Shown here: positions 16,760-25,156 of the stretch, one piece after another
How the letters are laid out: every line of letters starts with the position of its first letter
Position numbering within the stretch: the stretch's first letter is position 1
Source of the DNA: Candidatus Sumerlaeaceae bacterium
GTDB lineage: Bacteria; Sumerlaeota; Sumerlaeia; Sumerlaeales; Sumerlaeaceae
Reading direction: 5' to 3'
Assembly (NCBI GenBank): GCA_019695055.1
Contig: JAIBAT010000163.1
Span: 1 to 54,148, forward strand
Length of the DNA stretch: 54,148 nucleotides
Notes under the pieces: model-generated
Told to the model about the DNA's origin: nothing
The model's input: only the letters and a program-made list of their open reading frames with translations
Databases searched by the model: none
Translations under genes and position numbers: made by a program

Positions 16760-17230
16760 ATGGCAGCAGAAGAAGGAAAGAAGGCACCGGATTTTACCCT
16801 GTCCGCGTCAAACGGCAAACCCGTCAGGCTTTCAACGCTCAAGGGCAAGTGGGTGGTTCTTTACTTTTATCCCAAGGACGACACGCCGGGTTGTACCCGC
16901 GAGGCGTGCAGCTTCCGTGACAACTTCAAGCGCCTTGAGGCCCAGAATGCAGCGGTGTATGGAGTGAGCCCTGACGACTTGAAGGCTCACGACAAGTTCA
17001 TTCACAAGTACGACCTTCCCTTTACGCTCCTTGCAGACACGGACCACACAGTGGCCGAGCTTTACGGTGTGTGGAGGGAGAAGAACATGTACGGCAAGAA
17101 GGTCATGGGAATTGAACGGTCGACCTTCCTGATCGATCCCGAAGGGAAAATCTTCAAGGCGTGGCGCAAGGTTAAGGTGGAGCACCACGTTGACGAGATT
17201 CTGGACGAGCTTCGCGCGACCAACGCATAA
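16760..17230 (+). CDS. bcp: Thioredoxin-dependent peroxiredoxin (Bcp/PrxQ)
   Basis: A 156-residue peroxiredoxin of the Bcp/PrxQ type, which reduces hydroperoxides with thioredoxin as electron donor in the cytoplasm. The fold begins APDFTLSASNGKPV, with the active-site motif YPKDDTPGCTREAC giving peroxidatic Cys45 and resolving Cys50 five residues on. Typical later motifs are FTLLADTDHTVAELYGVW and RSTFLIDPEGKI. The ribosome binding site GAGGAAGG lies just upstream of the ATG, directly after the T tract of the terminator at 16715-16748. Its promoter is therefore either upstream of that hairpin, implying readthrough or attenuation, or overlaps it. A bidirectional terminator follows the gene. 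Confidence 0.95.
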   Translation: MAAEEGKKAPDFTLSASNGKPVRLSTLKGKWVVLYFYPKDDTPGCTREACSFRDNFKRLEAQNAAVYGVSPDDLKAHDKFIHKYDLPFTLLADTDHTVAELYGVWREKNMYGKKVMGIERSTFLIDPEGKIFKAWRKVKVEHHVDEILDELRATNA

Positions 17231-17262
17231 TTCTGTCAGGAGACAGTGTGCCATAAAATAAT

Positions 17263-17293
17263 AAGGGCTGCGGCATAACGCCGCAGCCCTTTT
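17263..17293. terminator. Bidirectional terminator between bcp and ctpA
   Basis: A perfect 12-base stem (AAGGGCTGCGGC at 17263-17274 with GCCGCAGCCCTT at 17280-17291) and a 5-base loop. T residues follow on the plus strand; the A-rich run ATAAAATAAT before it gives a T-rich tail on the minus strand. It can serve both convergent genes. Confidence 0.92.
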
Positions 17294-17321
17294 ACTTCTT
17301 AAGGGTCTTTGAACCGCTGGT

Positions 17322-18974
17322 TTAGATGCCTGCTTTGCCTTCCGTCGGCTTGGCGGCAACTTCCTTGTTGGCGCCCTCGGGATTCTTGGGCATACCGGAA
17401 TCCGCGCTGAAGAAGTCCATGCCCTTGTCGAGCAGGTCGCTCATCAGGCGCTTTGCAGTTTCCAGTTGGTAATCCACGAACTTCTCGTTTGGCACCTTCT
17501 TCTTAAGGTCCGGCTTCTTGGGCTCTTCGATTTCCGCATTTGGGAAGATGGTCCGGTCCACCGGGATGATTTTGCGTGGTTGAGGTCCGGTCGTAGAGTC
17601 GTCCTTCCCCTTGATGGCGTTGGTTACGATGTTGTCATCATCTCCCTGGGGATCGGGTGTCGAGGAAACTTCCTTCGTCTCTGTTGTGGCCGGTGCCGTA
17701 CTCCCATTCTTTCCGTACTTTTCCCAAGTGAACTGAGATTTTGTGCTCACCACATCCTCTTCCTCGGTCTCAGGGTCACCATAGAGGCCATGCTTGAGCA
17801 ACTCTTCCTGGTGGCCTTTGGGCAGCTCGACGGCGATATCAGGCGTCACGCCCACCTTGTCGATGCTTTCTCCGAGCGGCATATAGTAGCGTGCAGTGGT
17901 CAGGCGTATTGCTGCCGGGCGGTAATTACCGTTGGGGTCCTTTTCAAACGAATGGGTCAACTCTTCGATGGTCTGAACTGACCCCTTTCCAAAGGAACGC
18001 TGACCTTTAATGCCCAGCACGACGCCGCGGTTATGGTCCTTGATGGCGCCGGCGAAAATCTCCGATGCACTGGCGCTACCCTTGTTGATCAAAACGATCA
18101 GGGGGAGGTCCGTGAACTGGTCATTGGTGGCCTTATATTCGGCGTTCTGGTTGGGGATGCGCCCCTTGGTGGAGACAATCAGTTTCCCCTTGGGCAGGAA
18201 CACGTTGCTCACGTCTACGGCTTCCTTCAGCAGGCCACCGCTGTTATAGCGAAGATCCACGATGATGCCCTTTGCATTCTTGGCCTTGAATTCCTCGACG
18301 GCCTTGCGCAGGTCGCGGGCGGTGTTGTCGCTGAACTTCGTAATTCGTGCGTAACCAATCTGGTTGTCCAGCATATGGGAGTAAATGCTTTCCACCTTGA
18401 TGCTTTTGCGAACGAGTTCGAAGTGCAGCAGGTCGGGCTCGCCCTCACGGTAAACGGTAATCTTGACGGTCGTTCCGCTGGGCCCCGTCAGTTTTCTTAC
18501 GGCATCCGGCAGGTTGATACCCTTGGTGTCTTTGCCCTCTATCTCAATGATTCGGTCCCACGGACGTAGGCCCGCCTTGGCAGCCGGGGACCCCGGAATG
18601 GGAGTGATCACAGTCAACACGCCGTCGCGAATCTGAATCTGGATTCCGACGCCGCTAAACGCGCCTTCCGTGTCCTTCTCGAGCTGGCTGTAGTTGTCGG
18701 GGTCCATATACTGCGAGTGGGGATCGAGCGTCAGGAACATGCCCTGCAGGGCCCCCTCGAACAGCTTTTTGGAGTCGGCTTCCTCGACGTAGCGCTCCTT
18801 CACTTCCTTATAAATCTCGCTGAACATTGCCGTGAATTCCCAGAACTGGTCATCCTCGGCGGACTTCATAGTGCGTGAGAAGAGACCCATCATGAAGAAA
18901 GAGGAGAGAACAAGAATCAGCGCAAAGGTGAACAGCTTACGTTCGGCAGAACCCCGGGGGGCCTTTGGAGCCAT
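17322..18974 (-). CDS. ctpA: C-terminal processing peptidase (S41 family) with PDZ domain
   Basis: The 550-residue product starts at the ATG at 18974, after a GAGGT site; a longer frame to 19040 is less likely. A signal-anchor helix lies near residues 13-32. A PDZ domain follows (SGVGIQIQ ... PGSPAAKAGLRPWDRIIEIEG, about residues 105-185). The protease core has the Ser/Lys dyad: Ser304 in GSASASEIFAG and Lys330 in RSFGKGSVQ. The last 150 residues are acidic and Pro/Thr-rich with no known domain, longer than in typical CtpA. The enzyme acts in the periplasm on C termini of envelope proteins. It is divergent from lgt and ends at the shared terminator. Confidence 0.93.
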   Translation of the reverse strand: MAPKAPRGSAERKLFTFALILVLSSFFMMGLFSRTMKSAEDDQFWEFTAMFSEIYKEVKERYVEEADSKKLFEGALQGMFLTLDPHSQYMDPDNYSQLEKDTEGAFSGVGIQIQIRDGVLTVITPIPGSPAAKAGLRPWDRIIEIEGKDTKGINLPDAVRKLTGPSGTTVKITVYREGEPDLLHFELVRKSIKVESIYSHMLDNQIGYARITKFSDNTARDLRKAVEEFKAKNAKGIIVDLRYNSGGLLKEAVDVSNVFLPKGKLIVSTKGRIPNQNAEYKATNDQFTDLPLIVLINKGSASASEIFAGAIKDHNRGVVLGIKGQRSFGKGSVQTIEELTHSFEKDPNGNYRPAAIRLTTARYYMPLGESIDKVGVTPDIAVELPKGHQEELLKHGLYGDPETEEEDVVSTKSQFTWEKYGKNGSTAPATTETKEVSSTPDPQGDDDNIVTNAIKGKDDSTTGPQPRKIIPVDRTIFPNAEIEEPKKPDLKKKVPNEKFVDYQLETAKRLMSDLLDKGMDFFSADSGMPKNPEGANKEVAAKPTEGKAGI

Positions 18975-19203
18975 TAACGACCTCGTAAAATTATTTCCGG
19001 CTCCGTTTCGAGCCCAGTTACAGGCTGAAATGAGCCACAATCATGCCAATGCCTACAGGAGGGTGGGGCAAAAATTTGAGCCGCTGCGGTCCCGTTGGAT
19101 GGATCGCCAAGTTGTGCAAATTCAGTGCTCTTTCGCGACCAACCCGAGATGGCAGTAACAAAACCATTGCCTCCCGCAAAACGTCGCCGCCAACTCATCG
19201 TCC

Positions 19204-20061
19204 ATGATTCATTACCCCGAATTCATCAAGCCGGATCTGCTGCACCTCGGCCCACTCCGTGTGCGCTGGTATGGCGTCATGTATATTCTTGGATTTTTTG
19301 CCGGTCGCCAAATCCTGCGGCACCTTTGCAAGACGCGCTGGCTTCGGATGGCTGGGGACAAGGTGGATGACTTCCTCATAGCCCTGTTCATTGGGATGCT
19401 CGTCGGGGCCCGCCTCATCTATATGCTCGTCTATTATCGGGCGACGGAGATGGACCCCTTCATTTGGTACAAGACGCCTTTTGCTGTGTGGGAGGGGGGG
19501 CTTGCGTTCCATGGCGGTGCTCTTGGAATGTTTATCGCCATCGTTTATTTTGCCCGCCGCGAAAAGGTGCCGTACTGGAATCTTGCCGATGCATTGGTTC
19601 TGGCGGCACCAGTCGGACTTTTCCTTGGACGGATTGGTAATTTCATCAATGCTGAACTTTACGGTCGCCCCACGGATGTGCCCTGGGCCATGGCCTTTCC
19701 GATCAGGGATTTCGATGAAACGGTGATCGGATACACGGAGCCGCGGCACCCATCCCAGCTCTACGAGGCGATGACCGAAGGGCTCTTGACCCTTGCCATT
19801 CTATGGATTGCCAAGCGTTTCATCAAGAACCAAGGCGTCCTCTCAGGCTTGGGCATCTCCTGTTACGCAGTTTTCAGGTTCATCGTGGAGTTCTTCCGGG
19901 AAAAGGACGCCCAACTCGAGTATTACTTCGGATGGATGACCATGGGGCAGATACTGTGCGCCGTGATGCTTGCAGTGGGGCTTGGGATGATGGCGTTCAA
20001 TGCGCGCCGTGCCGTTCCCATTGCTGGTCCGGAACCCGAGTCCCAATCAGCTACGACCTGA
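19204..20061 (+). CDS. lgt: Prolipoprotein diacylglyceryl transferase
   Basis: This 285-residue inner-membrane enzyme transfers diacylglycerol from phosphatidylglycerol to the lipobox cysteine of prolipoproteins. It has about seven hydrophobic helices and the Lgt signature: WEGGLAFHGG with His103, then LGRIGNFINAELYGRPTDVPWAMAF with Arg143, Asn146, Asn149 and Glu151. RHPSQLYEA follows, and VEFFREKDAQ near the end. Presence of lgt supports lipoprotein processing in this cell. It is divergent from ctpA across 229 bases, in which I see no clear terminator or operator, and is followed by the second pseudopilin. Confidence 0.95.
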   Translation: MIHYPEFIKPDLLHLGPLRVRWYGVMYILGFFAGRQILRHLCKTRWLRMAGDKVDDFLIALFIGMLVGARLIYMLVYYRATEMDPFIWYKTPFAVWEGGLAFHGGALGMFIAIVYFARREKVPYWNLADALVLAAPVGLFLGRIGNFINAELYGRPTDVPWAMAFPIRDFDETVIGYTEPRHPSQLYEAMTEGLLTLAILWIAKRFIKNQGVLSGLGISCYAVFRFIVEFFREKDAQLEYYFGWMTMGQILCAVMLAVGLGMMAFNARRAVPIAGPEPESQSATT

Positions 20062-20198
20062 TTCGATTGAGACACATTCCTTTGGCTTAGGGGGGCCTGC
20101 GGCACGATTTTGGCCTTTCGTGAAATAAATCGTCGGATTCGTGCAGAATCTGGCCACTTATTGCGTCTACTATTTAGGGAATGTTCAGGGAGCAAGTA

Positions 20199-20765
20199 AT
20201 GGATACCATCAAAGCGCGCCGTGCCGGGTTTACGTTGATTGAGTTGCTGATGGTTGTGGCCATTATTTCAGTACTGGCTGCCATTGCCATACCAAACCTT
20301 CTCGCAGCCCAGATTCGTTCCAAGGTGAGCCGGGCCCGTTCTGATATGCGTTCGCTGGTCACGGCCCTCGAAAGCTATGCTGTGGATCAGAACCAGTATC
20401 CGCCCACTTTGCAGTTGTTTGGCGGACGCCCTGCGCCGGAGGTGTTTACCACACCCGTGGCCTACATTACTTCCATTCCCTTCGACCCGTTCAAGCCCAC
20501 TGAAGACGAGGTGCTGCGGCGGTACGAGTACCACAACGTGAAGCAAATGGTCGCGCTGAACACCCCCGGATGGCCGCCCAATGATATTAACCGATACGGG
20601 GACTGGCGTTTCGCGTCGTTTGGTCCCATGAAGGTTTACGGCCCCTGGATGCCTTACGACCCCACCAACGGCACCGTGTCCGAAGGCAATGTTATCCGTA
20701 CCCAGAAAAGCTCGGATGGCTCCATTCCGTTTACTTATTGGGACCCCGCAAATCCCAACTACTGA
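20199..20765 (+). CDS. Type II secretion/type IV pilin-like protein (second orphan pseudopilin)
   Basis: The 188-residue protein starts at the ATG at 20199, six bases after AGGGAG; the upstream in-frame ATG at 20181 is poorly placed. The leader ends at Gly10, Phe11 begins the mature form, and Glu15 is mature Glu5 in GFTLIELLMVVAIIS. The mature N terminus is nearly the same as that of the pseudopilin at 646 (NLLAAQIRSKVSRARSDMR), and the C terminus repeats YDPTNGTVSEGNV. These are clearly paralogues in sequence style, though the middle regions differ. No assembly machinery is adjacent. It lies 137 bases after lgt and 198 bases before the GH31 operon. Confidence 0.88.
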   Translation: MDTIKARRAGFTLIELLMVVAIISVLAAIAIPNLLAAQIRSKVSRARSDMRSLVTALESYAVDQNQYPPTLQLFGGRPAPEVFTTPVAYITSIPFDPFKPTEDEVLRRYEYHNVKQMVALNTPGWPPNDINRYGDWRFASFGPMKVYGPWMPYDPTNGTVSEGNVIRTQKSSDGSIPFTYWDPANPNY

Positions 20766-20866
20766 CGGTTGAATTGGCTGCATGAACTTGCCGTGGCCGC
20801 GGCCCGCAATTCTTACCGGACATTTTCCTTGAGAAACCCACACGGGCAGTTCCTTGTGCGTTGATG

Positions 20867-20882
20867 GTTGGAACGGTCCAAC
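20867..20882. promoter_or_regulatory. LacI-type operator-like inverted repeat upstream of the xylose operon
   Basis: GTTGGA and TCCAAC arms of six bases flank ACGG, giving TTGGAACGGTCCAA with the CG centre common in LacI-family operators. It lies 82 bases before the GTG start of the GH31 gene. No regulator gene is next to it, so the assignment is a guess from shape and position. Confidence 0.35.
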
Positions 20883-20963
20883 GAACCTCTTGATCACCGC
20901 CGCACATGCCAACCGCAAGCACTCGAAGGACCAGCCTGTCTTCTAAACCCGGAGGTCAGATTC

Positions 20964-23900
20964 GTGGGGAGATTCCGTAACGTGGCGAAGAGTATTGCTG
21001 TCTATACAATTGCCGGCCTGGCATCAGGGGGTGTTCAAGCCAATCCGCACACCTTCGGGCCGGCGCGATTTACGGTCATTGCGCCCGAGTGCATTAGAAT
21101 TGAGTATCAACCGGATGGGAAGTTTATCGACGATTCGTCCCTGTTCGCCGTCAACAGGTCTGCAACGGGAACCTCGGCAACAATTACCCAAAATGCCGGC
21201 AGTCAAACTCTCGATACCGGACGCATGAAACTCACCTATACTCCGGACGGCAAACCGCTTGCCGCTTCGAATCTTAAAGTGGAAATTTCCGGAACGGCCG
21301 GGCCCGTGGTTTGGATGCCAGGATCACGACAAACTCAAAATCTTGGTGGCACAATCAACACACTGGATCAGGTTAAAGGTCCCGTTTCCCTCGAAGAGGG
21401 GATACTGTCCCGCAATGGCTGGTACCTTCTCGACGACTCAAAGGGCTATCTGCTGAAAGATGACTGGGTGAAACCCCGGCCCGCAAATTCGGGCACGGAC
21501 TGGTACCTGTTTGGTTACGGAAGTGATTATGCCGCGGCGTTTCGTGCTTTCACGACTATTGGTGGCAAGGTACCTCTTCCGCGCAAGGTGGCTCTTGGGT
21601 CCTGGTATTCGCGGTGGTGGAAATACACCACCGAGGACTACAAGCAAATCGTCCGCGAATACGCCGAACACGATTTCCCACTCGATATCATTGTCATGGA
21701 TATGGAGTGGCATACCAAGGGATGGACCGGCTGGAGTTGGAACTACAAGCTCCTGCCCGACCCGCCGGCGCTGTTGAAGTGGTTTCACGATCAGGGGCTG
21801 GCCGTCACCATGAACGTGCACCCCGCCGATGGGGTTCAGCCCAAGGAAACCATGTATGCGAAATTCATGCGGGACATGGGGGAGGATCCGAATTCAACAA
21901 GAACGATTCCGTTTGATGCAGGGAATAGGAAATACATGGAGACCCTGTTTCGCGATACTCACTGGCCGCTTGAGGACGAAGGCGTGGATTTCTGGTGGGT
22001 CGACTGGCAGCAGGATCGCGAGGTGAGAAGCCTGCCCGGCCTGCTGAACCTTTCCTGGCTTAACAAGCTCTATTTTGACAACTCCATGCGACAGGGAAAG
22101 CGCGGCTTGGGTTTTAGCCGATGGGGTGGGTGGGGTGACCATCGTCATCCCATACATTTCAGCGGTGACGCCGACACCGGCTGGGCAATGCTGGGTTTTG
22201 AGGTTCCGTTTACGTCCACAGCCGGAAATGAGGGGGCTTACTTTTGGAGTCATGATATTGGCGGCCACTTCGGCCAGCGCAACGAGGAACCTTACGCGCG
22301 TTGGGTCCAATTTGCCACCATGACGGCCGCGATGCGCATCCACAGTGGCATCATTGAGTACCTCGACCGTCGACCCTGGAGATGGCCCAAGTGGGGGACC
22401 GAGTCCATGCGCCGGGCCTTCCATCTGCGTTCCACGCTGATTCCCTACGTGTATAGCGCTGTACGCCAGACCCATGAAAGCGGACTTCCCCTTAACCGGC
22501 CCATGTACGTCGAGTATCCTGACTTTCCTGAAGCCTACGAATGCCCGCAAGAGTTCCTGCTCGGTCACGACCTGATTGCTGCTCCCATCGCGTCGGCGGG
22601 GTACGGCCCGACCCGCGTAGCCAGCCAACTTGTCTGGTTCCCACCAGGGGAATGGAGAAACTACTTCACGAGTGAGGCCGTGACCGGCCCACAATGGCGC
22701 CTGGTATCGGCGGACATGAACGAGTTTCCCTTGTTTGTTCGCGCGGGAGCGCCAATTCCTACGCAGCCATACAGCCCGCGCCCCGCGAGTGCCAAGCTCG
22801 ATGAACTTGTCCTAAAAATCTGGCCGGCCACCGACGAGGCAGAATATGCCACCGAACTTTATGAGGACGATGGTATCAGCAGGAAATATGAGTCCGGAGA
22901 CTTCGCAAAAACGCGACTGACTTCCCGCCGCAAGGGGAATTCATGGACAATTACGGTAGAGCCTGTCGCGGGGAAATTCAATGGCCAGCCGGACAAGCGT
23001 GGCTATCAATTCGTGGTCGCGGGAGTAAAGGAACCTCAAACGGTGCTGGTTGATGGCAAACCGGCATCCGTGAAATGGGATGCAGCCGCTCGCACGGCCT
23101 CCCTATCCGTGGAACCGCGCTCACCCGCGGAGAAGGTCGTCGTAGAGTTCACCGGTGAGTTGGAGGACCCAGCCTTCTTCAACGCCAGCGAACTTCAACG
23201 GCGCCTTGCCGGGATAGTCGGCAAGGCCCGTGCCGCAAAAGGACTGGAGCAGGCGATTGATTGGGCGGCCCGGGAAAAGACGGAATTGCTGCCCGGTCTT
23301 ATGGCCCTTGGTGGCATCGGTATGGTGGAAAATGGGACGCACTATCCCTTTGTCGGGACTTTAACGCGACTGTTTCGCAATGCGGATTCGACCTTACCAG
23401 CCAAGTCATTCCACGTGGTCTGGGCGCGCACTGTCCAGCCGCGTTCCCGCGTAGTGGAGCAGAAGGAGGTGACCGCAATCCTCGACCACGCCCCCGTTTC
23501 GATCAATACGCCGGATTGGAAGAAACCGGAATTGGATTTCATGGAAAGCTCAGTCGATGAGCGAATCATGAGTTTCGAGATTGACGGAAGGCCGGTGACC
23601 TACCGGCATCAACTTGGAGAATTTTACGGGCATCTGGAAAACTGGTTTGTTTCACCCAGCTATCCATTTCAAAAGAATCGCGACATCGCGAGCCAGCAGG
23701 AGGCCCCGGAAAAGCTGACACTGGATCGGCTCGCCACTCCAGAAACGTTGGAGGGGTGGGTCGCCGTCAAGGCGGACGAGAAGGGCTTTGTCGACCTTAA
23801 GAAAGTCCACGACGAGGATTATCGCATGACCTACGCCAGCACGGTGGTGGAGTCCGCGACTGATCGCAAACTTGTTTTGGGATTCCGATCCGATGATGGC

Positions 23901-24101
23901 ATCGAGGTCTGGCTGAACGGAAAGAAGATTCACAGCCGACATGTGTTCCGAAGCATCGACCATGCGTGGGAGGAAGTGCCGGTGCTTCTGAAAAAGGGGC
24001 GCAATGTATTGCTTGTAAAAGTTTCACAAGATGTGGCTGGGTGGGGCTTCATGGTCTCGGGCCGCGAAGACGTGGCAAAGCCAAAGAAGGAGAACCGATG
24101 A
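20964..24101 (+). CDS. Exported glycoside hydrolase family 31 enzyme, probable alpha-xylosidase
   Basis: The gene starts at GTG 20964, seven bases after GGAGGT. This start gives a clean signal peptide (residues 1-26, ending GGVQA), which the longer open frame from 20868 would bury. The product has 1,045 residues. GH31 hallmarks are the nucleophile Asp347 in FWWVDWQQD, the acid/base Asp402 in HFSGDADTGW, and FWSHDIGG, the last two close to the YicI alpha-xylosidase motifs. The barrel is followed by beta domains (ELYEDDG). A C-terminal domain of about 150 residues (LVLGFRSDDGIEVWLNG ... VLLVKVSQD) resembles a PA14/galactose-binding fold. The gene overlaps xylF by ATGA, so release of xylose from xyloglucan-type oligosaccharides and its import are probably coupled. 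Activity on alpha-glucosides is not excluded. Confidence 0.88.
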   Translation: MGRFRNVAKSIAVYTIAGLASGGVQANPHTFGPARFTVIAPECIRIEYQPDGKFIDDSSLFAVNRSATGTSATITQNAGSQTLDTGRMKLTYTPDGKPLAASNLKVEISGTAGPVVWMPGSRQTQNLGGTINTLDQVKGPVSLEEGILSRNGWYLLDDSKGYLLKDDWVKPRPANSGTDWYLFGYGSDYAAAFRAFTTIGGKVPLPRKVALGSWYSRWWKYTTEDYKQIVREYAEHDFPLDIIVMDMEWHTKGWTGWSWNYKLLPDPPALLKWFHDQGLAVTMNVHPADGVQPKETMYAKFMRDMGEDPNSTRTIPFDAGNRKYMETLFRDTHWPLEDEGVDFWWVDWQQDREVRSLPGLLNLSWLNKLYFDNSMRQGKRGLGFSRWGGWGDHRHPIHFSGDADTGWAMLGFEVPFTSTAGNEGAYFWSHDIGGHFGQRNEEPYARWVQFATMTAAMRIHSGIIEYLDRRPWRWPKWGTESMRRAFHLRSTLIPYVYSAVRQTHESGLPLNRPMYVEYPDFPEAYECPQEFLLGHDLIAAPIASAGYGPTRVASQLVWFPPGEWRNYFTSEAVTGPQWRLVSADMNEFPLFVRAGAPIPTQPYSPRPASAKLDELVLKIWPATDEAEYATELYEDDGISRKYESGDFAKTRLTSRRKGNSWTITVEPVAGKFNGQPDKRGYQFVVAGVKEPQTVLVDGKPASVKWDAAARTASLSVEPRSPAEKVVVEFTGELEDPAFFNASELQRRLAGIVGKARAAKGLEQAIDWAAREKTELLPGLMALGGIGMVENGTHYPFVGTLTRLFRNADSTLPAKSFHVVWARTVQPRSRVVEQKEVTAILDHAPVSINTPDWKKPELDFMESSVDERIMSFEIDGRPVTYRHQLGEFYGHLENWFVSPSYPFQKNRDIASQQEAPEKLTLDRLATPETLEGWVAVKADEKGFVDLKKVHDEDYRMTYASTVVESATDRKLVLGFRSDDGIEVWLNGKKIHSRHVFRSIDHAWEEVPVLLKKGRNVLLVKVSQDVAGWGFMVSGREDVAKPKKENR

Positions 24102-25156
24102 ACATTCGCATCGTACTCGTATTGGTGTCCTTGGTCCTTAGCCTTGTGACTGGGATCGTGTTGTCTCGGGGGGGGAGTTCAGGTAGCACGGCCAAGGGCA
24201 AGGCGAAGGGAAAGGTCGTCATTGGATTTTCCATGGACACCCTCAAGGAAGAGCGCTGGCAGGCCGACAAGCGGATGTTCACGGAGAAGGCCGAAGCTCT
24301 CGGCGCCGAGGTGTTGGTTCAGTCGGCCAATAGTGATGACGTCCGGCAGGTTCAGGACATAGAGGCTCTCATCAGCCGTAACGTCGATGTGCTTGTCATT
24401 ATCCCCCATAACGCGGAAGCCATGGCAACGGGAGTGGAGAAAGCCCACCAAGTCGGAATTCCGGTTATCTCCTACGACCGACTCATCAAGAATGCCGACG
24501 TCGACCTCTATATCAGCTTCGACAATTATCGTGTAGGCGAGGAGCAGGCAAAAGCCCTTGTGGCGCTGCTGCCGGGCGGTAAAGGCAAAATCATCCGGAT
24601 TTATGGTGCCAAGACAGATAACAATGCGGCTCAATTCAAGGAAGGGCAGGATCGTATCATTCTGCCGCTCGTGAAATCCGGGGACATCCAGGTTATCCAC
24701 GAGGATTGGACCGAAGGCTGGAAACCCGAAAACGCCAAGCGAATTACCCAGGCGGCCATTGCAGCCCATGGCACATCTTTTGACGGTATTCTCGCGTCCA
24801 ACGATGGAACCGCAGGAGGGGCGATCCAAACGCTCACGGAGGAAGGACTAGCCGGGAAAATTCCGGTGACGGGGCAGGATGCGGAACTGAGTGCCTGCCA
24901 GCGGATCATAGCCGGAACGCAGGCGATGACCATCTACAAACCTATTCACGTCATTGCAACTGCAGCGGCTGGCCTCGCGGTGGACCTTGCGCGTCGCAAG
25001 CCGATTATCGCCCGGACTGCCGTTCCAAACGGAAAGGGGGACATTCCGACCAACTTCCTCGATATCCAGGTCGTCACAAAGGATAACATGCGCGACACGA
25101 TCATTCGCGACAACTATCACCCCGAGGCGGAAGTCTATAAAGGGGCAGCAAAGTGA
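24098..25156 (+). CDS. xylF: D-xylose ABC transporter substrate-binding protein
   Basis: The 352-residue protein begins at ATG 24098, five bases after AAGGAG and overlapping the GH31 stop. An N-terminal hydrophobic segment acts as signal or anchor, followed by a short Gly/Ser/Lys spacer. The periplasmic-binding fold matches XylF closely: VVIGFSMDTLKEERW, VQSANSDDVRQVQDIEALI, VDVLVIIPHNAEA, ISYDRLIKNADVDLYISFDN, and later ILASNDGTAGG and TGQDAELSACQRI. It captures xylose or a related pentose in the periplasm for XylGH. There is no lipobox cysteine, so it is either soluble or held by the uncleaved helix. Confidence 0.9.
   Translation: MNIRIVLVLVSLVLSLVTGIVLSRGGSSGSTAKGKAKGKVVIGFSMDTLKEERWQADKRMFTEKAEALGAEVLVQSANSDDVRQVQDIEALISRNVDVLVIIPHNAEAMATGVEKAHQVGIPVISYDRLIKNADVDLYISFDNYRVGEEQAKALVALLPGGKGKIIRIYGAKTDNNAAQFKEGQDRIILPLVKSGDIQVIHEDWTEGWKPENAKRITQAAIAAHGTSFDGILASNDGTAGGAIQTLTEEGLAGKIPVTGQDAELSACQRIIAGTQAMTIYKPIHVIATAAAGLAVDLARRKPIIARTAVPNGKGDIPTNFLDIQVVTKDNMRDTIIRDNYHPEAEVYKGAAK

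Noticed and set aside
20151..20164. Possible sigma-54 promoter (TGGC ... TTGC) before the second pseudopilin
   Set aside because: The GG and GC elements are nine bases apart instead of the required ten, so I do not call it despite the attractive location.
20868..20963. ATG-initiated extension of the GH31 gene
   Set aside because: GTG 20964 has an ideally placed GGAGGT and exposes a signal peptide; the extension would bury it and covers the operator-like repeat.
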